Under the pieces are notes generated by a model. The model saw only the letters and a list, made by a program, of their open reading frames with translations. It had not been told where the DNA came from and made no database searches. A stretch of DNA of 64,000 nt from Nannocystis punicea (GTDB lineage Bacteria > Myxococcota_A > Polyangia > Nannocystales > Nannocystaceae). This document shows, piece by piece, positions 53,989 through 61,085 of this stretch. Made by a program: the position numbers and the translations under genes. The stretch lies in NCBI RefSeq assembly GCF_026965555.1, contig NZ_CP114040.1:248001-312000 (forward strand), given 5' to 3'. The number at the start of each line of letters is the position of its first letter. The stretch's first letter is position 1.

Positions 53989-54875
53989 TCGGCGAACACC
54001 TCGTCGAGGCGGGTCGCAGTCAGCACCCGCGCGGCCCAGGTCTCGAGCTGGGCCTCGTCGCGGCAGTCGAGGACGCGGCTGCGCTGCTCGTCGCTCGGGG
54101 TGAAGCCCTTGAGCTGCAGCAGCTTGAGCAGCAGGTCGGCCTTGCCCTGGGCTTTTCCTCTGGCCTCGCCCTTGGCCTCACCCTCGGCGATGCCCTCGAG
54201 CCAGGGTTTGCGGAACATGTCACTCAGTGGTTCCCAGCGTCCGTTGGCCATGAGGAGCTTCTCCAGCGCGGTGCGGGCCACCCGGCCCAGGAGGGCGACG
54301 ACGAAGTCAGGATAGAGGATCCCCCGCTGGTCGTCGAGCTCGCGGGTCGCCTCGAGGGCGACGAGGGCGATCTGCTCGGCGCCGGGCTCGTCGGCGTGGG
54401 CCGCGACCGACAGCACCGCCAGCTCGGGCAGCTCGCGCGCTCGCTCGGGGTCGGTGATCACGGGCACCGCCTCCGGGCCGAGCACCCACGGGTGCACCGT
54501 CGTGCGGCGGCGGCCGAGGTCGATCGGCTCGGCGCACCAGCGGGCCACCTCGGGGTCGAGCGACACGACCACGAGTGTGACGGGGCAGCCGAGGCGCGCC
54601 CGCAGGCCGGCGACGTAGACCGGCCAGGTCCAGCGCTTGCGAGCGTCTCGTTCGACCTGGACCTCGACCACCAGCGCCTCGTCGGGCCGGCCCGGCGCGC
54701 CGCCGAGGCCGAGGACCACGTCGGCGCGGTGCTCGGCGAAGTTGAGGTCGACGAATTCGCCGGCGGTGATCCGGATCGGGCCGGGCGAGCGCTCGCCGGG
54801 CCACAGCAGGTCGGGGACCAGCGCCGGGGCGTGGCGGACCAGCTGGACGAGCGCCTCGTGGGACAGCTTGGGCAT
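53985..54875 (-). CDS. Rpn-family PD-(D/E)XK nuclease / putative transposase
   Basis: 296 residues. N-terminus HEALVQLVRHAPALVPDLL, catalytic region DVVLGL ... EALVVEVQVERDARKRWTWPVY (E-V-Q core of the PD-(D/E)XK fold), then a helical domain and a Glu/Gly/Lys/Ala repeat GEAKGEARGKAQGKAD typical of Rpn proteins, whose E-G-x-A-x-G stretch often varies in repeat number. Rpn proteins are DNA endonucleases that raise RecA-independent recombination and are numerous in Nannocystis-like genomes. Its TAG stop is the right CTAG copy of the IS target. Confidence 0.85.
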   Translation of the reverse strand: MPKLSHEALVQLVRHAPALVPDLLWPGERSPGPIRITAGEFVDLNFAEHRADVVLGLGGAPGRPDEALVVEVQVERDARKRWTWPVYVAGLRARLGCPVTLVVVSLDPEVARWCAEPIDLGRRRTTVHPWVLGPEAVPVITDPERARELPELAVLSVAAHADEPGAEQIALVALEATRELDDQRGILYPDFVVALLGRVARTALEKLLMANGRWEPLSDMFRKPWLEGIAEGEAKGEARGKAQGKADLLLKLLQLKGFTPSDEQRSRVLDCRDEAQLETWAARVLTATRLDEVFAD

Positions 54876-54916
54876 CGTGCGCGCGAGTTAGCATCGCGCG
54901 CGACTGCGGGCCAGGG

Positions 54917-55510
54917 TCAGCCCTCTGCGGGCTCCACCGGCACCTTGCGCTTGAAGACCAGCGACGTCAGATCCTCCACGTCGCTGGTGCAGGTCAGGAC
55001 GTCCTGGTCCAAAGTACAGGTGAGGACCAGCTCGGCCGGCGCGGCGATCGGCCGGCGCGGCGCGGCCAGCTCGTCGGACGGCGAGCGGCCGTCGCCGTCG
55101 CCGAGGTAGCCGTAGGTGTCGTAGCCGTCGGAGCCGATGTCGGCGCCGGCCGAGTCGCTGTAGTCGACGTCGCCGCCGAGAGGGTTCTGCTGCACCTCGA
55201 TGCGGTACTTCGGCGCGGCGCTGTCGTCGACGACCAGCTCGGAGCCGAACGAGCTGCGATACTCGTAGTCGTCGTAGTCGATCACGCCGTAGTATGCGAA
55301 GTCGCCGGCGAGGTCGTCCTCGATGATCATGCGGAGGCCGGTCACGATCATGTTCGGCCCGTCCGAGTAGACGTCGGGCAGCTTCTCGCCCTCGACCTGG
55401 ACGGCGCCCCATTCGCCGACGATCGGGTCGGGCTTGTCGTCGCCGTCGGTGCAACTGGTGAAGTGGAGGCCCAGGAGGGCCAGCGCGGGGATGCGGGTGC
55501 GGTGCTGCAT
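54917..55510 (-). CDS. secreted protein/lipoprotein, paralog of upstream gene
   Basis: 197 residues from ATG 55510. Hydrophobic start MQHRTRIPALALLGLHFTSC with Cys 20 at a lipoprotein-like but weak box (FTSC). Then DPIVGEWGAVQVEGEKLP, an acidic Tyr/Asp-rich middle (YDDYEYRS; DYSDSAGADIGSDGYDTYGY) and a terminal LTCTLDQDVLTCTSDVEDL with two Cys. It shares start, W-x-A-x-Q-V-x-G-E-K and L-x-C-x-x-x-x-D-x-L-T-C motifs with the gene at 55516. Lipocalin-like extracellular roles are possible; no function assigned. The two genes are 5 bases apart, an operon from 56145. Confidence 0.7.
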   Translation of the reverse strand: MQHRTRIPALALLGLHFTSCTDGDDKPDPIVGEWGAVQVEGEKLPDVYSDGPNMIVTGLRMIIEDDLAGDFAYYGVIDYDDYEYRSSFGSELVVDDSAAPKYRIEVQQNPLGGDVDYSDSAGADIGSDGYDTYGYLGDGDGRSPSDELAAPRRPIAAPAELVLTCTLDQDVLTCTSDVEDLTSLVFKRKVPVEPAEG

Positions 55511-55515
55511 GACGC

Positions 55516-56145
55516 TCAGACCTCGTCTTCCGCGCGGATGCGGGTGAACACCCAGTGCTTGAGTTCGTCCGCGCCCTCGCGGTCGCAGGTCAAGGTGTCG
55601 CGCTCGAGAGTGCAGTCGAACACCACCTCGGCGGGCGCCAGCTCCGGCGCGCTCGGCAGCTTCAGCGGCCGCACCTCCGCCAGGTCGTCGTCCTCCCCGG
55701 CGAGAGCGCCGGTGTCGCCGGTGTCGGTGTCCTCGGCCCCGCTGTCGGCGTAGCCGGTATCGGCGTAGCCGGTGTCGGGTACGACCGGCTCGTCGTAGGG
55801 CTCGTCGTTCTCGAAGAGGTCGTGCACGACCTCGATGCGGTACTTCGGCGCCTCCGAGGCGTCGACGACCAGCTCGGCCACCCGCTCGGCGTTGTACTCG
55901 AGGCCGTCGTAATCCTGCGTCGCGTAGAGCGCCAGCTCGCCGGCGAGGTCGTCGCGGATGCGGAGCTGCTCGCCGCGCAGGATCGGCTCGCCGTAGCCGG
56001 TCTCGCTCTTCGGGTGCTTCTCGCCGTCGACCTGGATCGCTCGCCAGTCGCCGATGATCGGGTCGGGGGCCTGCTCCCGGCCGGTACACTGGGTGAAGCT
56101 CAGGGCCAACAGGGCGAGCCCGGGGATCTTGCTACGCTGCTCCAT
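55516..56145 (-). CDS. secreted protein/lipoprotein, first of a tandem pair
   Basis: 209 residues. Start MEQRSKIPGLALLALSFTQC with Cys 20, then DPIIGDWRAIQVDGEKHP, an acidic repeat region PDTGYADTGYADSGAEDTDT near residues 110-130, and VFDCTLERDTLTCDREGADEL. The paired Cys near the C-terminus match its neighbour, showing a tandem duplication with diverged acidic middle. Extracytoplasmic, possibly metal-binding through the acidic part (inference). A frame from 56089 joining both genes is a read-through artefact. Confidence 0.7.
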   Translation of the reverse strand: MEQRSKIPGLALLALSFTQCTGREQAPDPIIGDWRAIQVDGEKHPKSETGYGEPILRGEQLRIRDDLAGELALYATQDYDGLEYNAERVAELVVDASEAPKYRIEVVHDLFENDEPYDEPVVPDTGYADTGYADSGAEDTDTGDTGALAGEDDDLAEVRPLKLPSAPELAPAEVVFDCTLERDTLTCDREGADELKHWVFTRIRAEDEV

Positions 56146-56314
56146 AAACTTTAATTCCTGTGCTCAAGGACATGTTTTAAGGGACATATCAAGGATAGTC
56201 GCAAGTTCGGCCGGACGCGACGAGGCGGCATGCAAAGCGCAGGGCGACCTGCCATCGTCGCCCAGGATACGCCGGCCCCGGGCGCGCGGGTAGGGCCGAG
56301 CGCGCGAATGCCGG

Positions 56315-57619
56315 TCAGGAGGCGCGGACCACGGTCACGCCGCCCGTCGGGCCGAGCGACAGGTTGCGCCGCACCGGCCGCGGCGGCGCGGTGTCGACGA
56401 GCCGCAGGTCGTACTCGGGCACCAGCACCGCGAGGGCCTGCTTCATCTCGTAGAGGGCGAAGGCGGCGCCGATGCAGCGGCGATGGCCGCCGCCGAACGG
56501 CGTAAACTCGAACGGCGAGACCTTGCGGCCGAGGAACCGCTCGGGCCGGAACACGTGCGGCTCGGGGTAGAGGTCCGGGTCCTGGTGGAGCAGCGCGGTG
56601 CCGACGGCGACGCCGGTGCCGGCCGGCAGCTCGTAGGGGCCGAGCTGCAGCGGGCGAACCAGGGTGCGCGGGACGATGGGAATGATCGGCCACAGGCGCA
56701 GGACCTCGTGACAGACCGCGTCGAGGTAGGGCAGCGCCGCGACGGCTTCGTAATCGGGGTCGGGGCCGAGCGCGAGCAGCTCGGCGCGCAGCCGGGCGAA
56801 CACCGCCGGCGCGCGCAGCAGCCACGAGAAGGCCCACGCCAACGCGATCGCGGTGGTCTCGTGGCCGGCGAACAGCAGCGTCTGCAGCTCGTCGATCAGC
56901 TCGTCGTCGGCGAGGGCCCGCCCGTCCTCGTCGCGGACCGCGAGCATGAGGCTCAGGATGTCGTCGGCCGGCTGAGCCCGGCGCGCGGCGATCTGCGAGC
57001 GCGTGAGCGCCTTGGCGCGGGCCTGGGCGGCGACGAAGCGGCGCCACGGGGTCAGCGGACCGAGGTCACGCTGGGCGTGGCGCGAGAACAGCAGCAGCGG
57101 GTGGATCGCCTCGATGGTGTCGACCAGCGCCTCGCCGACCTCGGCCATCCGGCCGGGGTCGGTGACGCCGAACACGGCGCGGACGATCACCTCGAGCGAG
57201 ATCGCCTGGGTCGTGCGCTGCATGACGAACGGCTCGCCGACCTTCCACGCGCTCGCGTGACGTCGCGTCGCCTCGCGGATGATCGCGCCGTACGAGCGCA
57301 TGCGGGCGCCGTGGAACGGCGGGGTCAGCAGCTTGCGGTCGCGGCGGTGACGCTCGCCGCTGACCACGATCAGCGAGTGCTGGCCGAGCAGCGCGCCGAG
57401 GTGGTCGGTGCCGAACGAGCGCGTCGCGTCCGGGTCCATCGTGAAGATCGTCCTGGCGAGCTCGGGCTGACCCGTGACGACCAGCCGCTTGCCGGCGAGG
57501 TGGAACGCGAACGGGTCGCCGTAGCGCCGCTTGCACGCGGCGAAGAAGGCGTAGGGGTCGACGGCGAAGCGGAAGGCGGCGAGCGGGGCGATGCGCGGCC
57601 CGGGCACGGGGCGTGACAT
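56315..57619 (-). CDS. cytochrome P450
   Basis: 434 residues from ATG 57619. Seen: I-helix LLFAGHETTAIALAW with the oxygen-activating acid/Thr pair, K-helix E-x-x-R as HEVLRLWP, and the heme loop FTPFGGGHRRCIGAAFA with the proximal Cys. Length and A-G-x-E-T-T form are of the class using ferredoxin or reductase partners, none of which is adjacent. The FGGGHRRCIG form is common in fatty-acid/terpene-type CYP families of bacteria. Substrate unknown. Divergent from the universal stress protein gene with 43 bases between the starts. Confidence 0.92.
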   Translation of the reverse strand: MSRPVPGPRIAPLAAFRFAVDPYAFFAACKRRYGDPFAFHLAGKRLVVTGQPELARTIFTMDPDATRSFGTDHLGALLGQHSLIVVSGERHRRDRKLLTPPFHGARMRSYGAIIREATRRHASAWKVGEPFVMQRTTQAISLEVIVRAVFGVTDPGRMAEVGEALVDTIEAIHPLLLFSRHAQRDLGPLTPWRRFVAAQARAKALTRSQIAARRAQPADDILSLMLAVRDEDGRALADDELIDELQTLLFAGHETTAIALAWAFSWLLRAPAVFARLRAELLALGPDPDYEAVAALPYLDAVCHEVLRLWPIIPIVPRTLVRPLQLGPYELPAGTGVAVGTALLHQDPDLYPEPHVFRPERFLGRKVSPFEFTPFGGGHRRCIGAAFALYEMKQALAVLVPEYDLRLVDTAPPRPVRRNLSLGPTGGVTVVRAS

Positions 57620-57650
57620 GCGTCCACCTTCCACCCGATCGGGGGTGTAC

Positions 57651-57656
57651 TACAAT
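57651..57656 (+). promoter_or_regulatory. -10 element implying a leaderless stress-protein mRNA
   Basis: TACAAT (5 of 6 to consensus) ends 6 bases before ATG 57663, which would place transcription start on or next to the start codon. No ribosome site precedes the ATG. No clear -35. Confidence 0.35.
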
Positions 57657-57662
57657 AGCGGC

Positions 57663-58208
57663 ATGACCCCCGCGCGCGCCCCCTTCACCAAGATCTTGGT
57701 CCCGGTCGACTTCTCACCGGCGAGCGACGAGCACATCGCCGCCGGCCAGGCGGTCGAGGTCGACGGCCAGTACATCGAGTTCTCGCCCAGCACCGTGCGC
57801 AGCGTCGTCCTCGCGACCGACCTCGCCCGCGCCAGCCTCGGCACCGTGATCCTCCTCCACGTCACCCCCGCGCTCAACTACAGCACGATGTACGCCGGGA
57901 ACCTCAGCGTCGGCCTGTCCTCGCAGGTGCTGACCGACGTCCACGAGGCGGCGCAGAAGACGTCGAAGGCCGCGCTCGAGGTGATCGCCCAGCGCCACTG
58001 CGCCGGCGTCCAGGTGGTCCTCGAGGCCCGGCCCGGGGTGGCGGTCAGCGTCATCATCGAGGAGTCGGAGAAGAAGGGCGCCGACCTGATCGTGCTGGCG
58101 GCGAGCGGCCGCTCGCGGGTGGCCCGCTTCTTCGTCGGCAGCACCGCCGACCGCGTCATCCGCGAGGCGATCTGCCCGGTCCTGGTGATCCCCGCGCTGC
58201 ACGAGTGA
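57663..58208 (+). CDS. universal stress protein (UspA family)
   Basis: 181 residues. TKILVPVDFSPASDEH at the N-terminus, LLHVTPALNY, and the ATP-binding C-terminal pattern ASGRSRVARFFVGSTADRVI..PVLVIP, the G-2x-G-9x-G(S/T) type with ADP/ATP-binding residues. An insert of about 25 residues after the first strand (residues 24-50) makes it longer than the usual ~150. A role in stress tolerance is inferred from the family. Followed by the palindrome hairpin at 58225. Confidence 0.85.
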   Translation: MTPARAPFTKILVPVDFSPASDEHIAAGQAVEVDGQYIEFSPSTVRSVVLATDLARASLGTVILLHVTPALNYSTMYAGNLSVGLSSQVLTDVHEAAQKTSKAALEVIAQRHCAGVQVVLEARPGVAVSVIIEESEKKGADLIVLAASGRSRVARFFVGSTADRVIREAICPVLVIPALHE

Positions 58209-58224
58209 GCGCCCTCGACGACGA

Positions 58225-58266
58225 AAGGACATGGCCCTGAGCACATGCTCCAAGGGCCATGTCCTT
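58225..58266. repeat. 14-bp inverted repeat with nested hairpin (terminator-like)
   Basis: AAGGACATGGCCCT (58225-58238) pairs perfectly with 58253-58266, and the loop itself forms GAGCA/TGCTC. Two more members of the CATG palindrome family, 17 bases after the usp stop. The rest of the gap up to 58844 holds no clear gene except the candidate at 58348. Confidence 0.75.
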
Positions 58267-58347
58267 GAAAGAGGTGGTTGCGAGACGGGGGGGGAGCGGT
58301 GCGACGCGCGGCGCGCCGACCAGCGCGCCGGACCGAGGTCCGACCGG

Positions 58348-58527
58348 CTAGGCCGCGCGCGGCATCGGCGCGGCTGGCTCGGGTTCGGCGGGCGCGACGA
58401 TGGTCGGCTCGGACACGCGCGGACGCGTGGCGACCATTCGCAGGCCGGCATAGAACGGCCGATCGATGACGGCGGCCGTGAAGCGTTCGGCGAAAATCAT
58501 GCGGGCGACGAGTCCTGTGTGGCGCAT
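58348..58527 (-). CDS. candidate small protein (59 aa)
   Basis: Too short for standard ORF lists. Reads MRHTGLVARMIFAERF then TAAVIDRPFYAGLRMVATR, ending in a Pro/Ala/Glu tail. The first 35 residues look like real coding sequence with G/C-ending codons; alternative ATG at 58500 gives 50 residues. No good ribosome site. Its neighbours are unrelated. Confidence 0.3.
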   Translation of the reverse strand: MRHTGLVARMIFAERFTAAVIDRPFYAGLRMVATRPRVSEPTIVAPAEPEPAAPMPRAA

Positions 58528-58844
58528 GCCGAAACCATTGGCGAGGGCCCCGGAAGGTCAAATCAAGGCGACATCAATGTGGCCGCTACGGCCGCAAACA
58601 GCCCAGGAGAGCGTGTTTACGCCGAACGACGCGTCGTGGGTGTCGTTGAAGACACACTCGACGTCGCATGACGATGCGACCTTCGGGCGGGCCATGATGC
58701 GGCGCAGAGGCCCCCCGCGAGGGCTCGCATGACGACGTCGACGCGGCGCTGCGCGTCACGGCCTCGCCGTCGCTGCGCGTCGCGCGGGTGACCGCCGGCA
58801 CTCGACGTCGCGTCACCCGTTCAGGTAGCATGCGCCTGCGGCCG

Positions 58845-60032
58845 TCACGGCGCCGCCGGCGACACCTCGTCGGCCGACGACGTGCACTCGCGGATCGCCA
58901 GGGCGCGCTGGTAAGCGCAGTTCCACTGCACGAGATCGGCGCTCAGCCGCCGGGCCTCGTCGGCGTCGGCCTCCGCGACCGCGTCGCCGTAGGCCTGCCA
59001 CGCCTGCAGGTGCGCGGCCTCGTCGAAGCCCTGACCCTTGAGCTTTTCGAACATGTCCGGAAGGACAACTCGAGTGTAGGCCATGCCCTCGGCGGCGGTA
59101 GCCATCGCCGCGGCGCTGCCGAGCGGGCCCTTGGCCGCCGGGGTCAGGGCCTCGTCGCAGTACTTGCGGGCGCGCTTGACCAGCGCGACGGCGATCTCGC
59201 GCTCGATCTTGTCGGCGTCGACCTTGTCGGGCGCGGCGGCGAGGGCCGTCTCGACCACGGCGATGCCGGGGGTGTTGCGGTCCTTCAGGCGGTCCTTCAG
59301 GTCCTCGAACGCTGCGCGCGCGCGCGCCAGCGCCACCGGGTCGCCGTGCTGCTTGGCCTCGGCGAGGGCGCTCATCAGCCGGCGATGCGCCAGGCGGAAC
59401 CATGTCTTCTCGACCACCTCGTGGCCGGGCAGCAGGGCCTTGTCGATCGCGGTGGGATCGCCGCTGGCGAGCGCGGCCTCTCCCGCGGCGAAGGCGGCGT
59501 CGATCTCCTCGACGAGGTTCGGCGCGGCGTCAGCGAGCTCGACCGCGAGCGGCTCGAGGGCGACCTTCCAGGCGCAGCGAGCTGCCGCCCAGGCCGCGTC
59601 GCGGCCCTCCTTGTCGTCGGCGGCGTGCTTCAGGCGATCGCGCATCCACTGGGCGATCGAGCCCTCGATGCGCGCGCGGACGAAGGCGAAGCCGGCGGGG
59701 GTGGTGTCGACGAGCACGGCGGAGATCGCGGCGTCGTCGTGGCGCCCGGTGGCGGCGTCGCTGGCCGCGACCCACTGCTGCAGCGGTGAGCCGTTGTAGG
59801 CGACCGGCGCGTCGCTCTTGTGGGCGCGCAGGGCCTCCAGGGGCGCCGCGGCGGCGTCGCACAGGGGATCGCGGGCCTTCGCGGGGGTCGCGGGCGGGGG
59901 CGCAGGCGGAGCGGCGGGCGGGGCCGGCTCGGCGCTCGGGGCGGCCTCGGGCTTGGTGGCTGGCGCGGGCGAGGGCGCGTTGCAGGCGGTCCCGGCGAGC
60001 GCGAGGGCGAGGACGAGGGCGGCGCGGAGCAT
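58845..60032 (-). CDS. Ala-rich helical lipoprotein of unknown function
   Basis: 395 residues. Lipobox AGTAC (Cys 17), then a 50-residue Pro/Ala tether. The mature part is mostly alpha-helical with Cys pairs (DPLCDAAAAPLEALR; AARCAWKVALEPL; KYCDEAL; QWNCAYQRALAIREC) and no recognised domain. Residues encoded at 59049-59058 carry one palindrome copy (DMFEKL). Divergent from the exbD-like gene, with 94 bases between starts. Confidence 0.75.
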   Translation of the reverse strand: MLRAALVLALALAGTACNAPSPAPATKPEAAPSAEPAPPAAPPAPPPATPAKARDPLCDAAAAPLEALRAHKSDAPVAYNGSPLQQWVAASDAATGRHDDAAISAVLVDTTPAGFAFVRARIEGSIAQWMRDRLKHAADDKEGRDAAWAAARCAWKVALEPLAVELADAAPNLVEEIDAAFAAGEAALASGDPTAIDKALLPGHEVVEKTWFRLAHRRLMSALAEAKQHGDPVALARARAAFEDLKDRLKDRNTPGIAVVETALAAAPDKVDADKIEREIAVALVKRARKYCDEALTPAAKGPLGSAAAMATAAEGMAYTRVVLPDMFEKLKGQGFDEAAHLQAWQAYGDAVAEADADEARRLSADLVQWNCAYQRALAIRECTSSADEVSPAAP

Positions 60033-60126
60033 GCCCGAGGATATCGCGGAAACCCTGGCACGTGCGCCGGCGATCCTCGCGCCGGACTTTACGCGGCGGC
60101 CGCGGCCCGCTAGCGTGAGCCGCACC

Positions 60127-60546
60127 ATGGCAGTCAGCGTCGGCGGTGACGAGGGCGACGCCCTCAACGAGATCAACGTGACCCCGCTGGTCGACGTTCT
60201 CCTGTGCCTCCTCATCATCTTCATGGTGTCGGCGCCGCCCGCCACCAACACGCAGATGCCGCTCGACATCCCGACCCAGTCGAAGGTGCAGGGCGCGGCC
60301 GACCCGAACGCGACCCTCCTCCTGTCGATCGACGCCGGCGGGGTCGTCAAGCTCGGCACGCAGGTGATCGCCAGCGACACCGACGGCGTGATCGCGGCGC
60401 TCAAGGCCAACCAGAAGGTCCAGAACGACGGCAAGCTGGCGATCGACGCCGCCCCCGGGGTGAAGTACGGCGAGGTCATTCGCCTGATGGCGGCCGCCCA
60501 CGACGCGGGCGTCGGCTCGGTCGGCATCGCCTCCGACAAGCTGTAG
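60127..60546 (+). CDS. ExbD/TolR family protein, without adjacent ExbB
   Basis: 139 residues. N-terminal NEINVTPLVDVLLCLLIIFM contains the conserved membrane Asp, followed by PLDIPT, a periplasmic domain and VIRLMAAAHDAGVGSVGIASD. These subunits normally work with a TolQ/ExbB proton channel and drive TonB, TolA or the gliding motor (AglQ/AglS). None of these is next to it, so its partner must be encoded elsewhere. Co-directional with mscL, 100 bases on. Confidence 0.85.
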   Translation: MAVSVGGDEGDALNEINVTPLVDVLLCLLIIFMVSAPPATNTQMPLDIPTQSKVQGAADPNATLLLSIDAGGVVKLGTQVIASDTDGVIAALKANQKVQNDGKLAIDAAPGVKYGEVIRLMAAAHDAGVGSVGIASDKL

Positions 60547-60646
60547 CGGGCGCACCGGGCTCGTCCGTGGGCGCGAGCCGCGGATCACCTTCGGCGCTCG
60601 CCGATTGCTGGCGTATTCGTCCGATCTGGACAATAAAGGGCGCGCG

Positions 60647-61078
60647 ATGCTCAGCGGATTCAAGAAGTTCGCCCTGCGCGGGAGCCTGGTCGACATGGCC
60701 TCCGGCATCATCCTCGGTGCTGCGTTCGGCGCGATTGTCAAGTCCTTGGTCGACGACGTGATCATGCCGCCCGTCGGCATGGCCCTCGGCGGCGTCGACT
60801 TCACCAACCTGTTCCTGACCTTGAAGGACGGGGTGCCGCCGGGTCCGTACGACACTCTGGCGGCCGCGACCGCGGCCGGGGCGGTGACGATCCGCTACGG
60901 CGTGTTCCTCAACTTCGTCATCACCTTCCTGATCGTCGCCTTCGCGGTGTTCTTGCTGGTGTCGGCGATCGCCAGGGCGCAGAAGCGGCTGCACGTCGAG
61001 GGCTTCCAGGCCGACCCGACGCCGCAGGAGAAGCTGCTGATGGAGATCCGCGACCTCCTCAAGAACCGCCCGGCCTGA
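60647..61078 (+). CDS. mscL: large-conductance mechanosensitive channel
   Basis: 143 residues. FKKFALRGSLVDMASGIILGAAFGAIVKSL is the N-terminal amphipathic helix plus TM1 (written as the known F-x-x-F-x-x-R-G-x-x-x-D-x-A-x-x-I-I-x-G-x-A-F signature), then IMPP, and TM2 YGVFLNFVITFLIVAFAVFL with C-terminal helix KLLMEIRDLLK. Protects against hypo-osmotic shock. AAAGGG ribosome site 6 bases before ATG 60647. Confidence 0.95.
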   Translation: MLSGFKKFALRGSLVDMASGIILGAAFGAIVKSLVDDVIMPPVGMALGGVDFTNLFLTLKDGVPPGPYDTLAAATAAGAVTIRYGVFLNFVITFLIVAFAVFLLVSAIARAQKRLHVEGFQADPTPQEKLLMEIRDLLKNRPA

Positions 61079-61085
61079 CGCCGGC

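Noticed and set aside
54917..56089. A single 390-residue protein spanning both paired lipoproteins
   Set aside because: Its N-terminal part is out of frame with the real gene at 55516 and only Arg/Gly/Ala-rich; the two short genes each have their own signal sequence.
58231..58671. Plus-strand 146-codon frame after the usp gene
   Set aside because: Starts inside the palindrome hairpin, no recognisable protein character.
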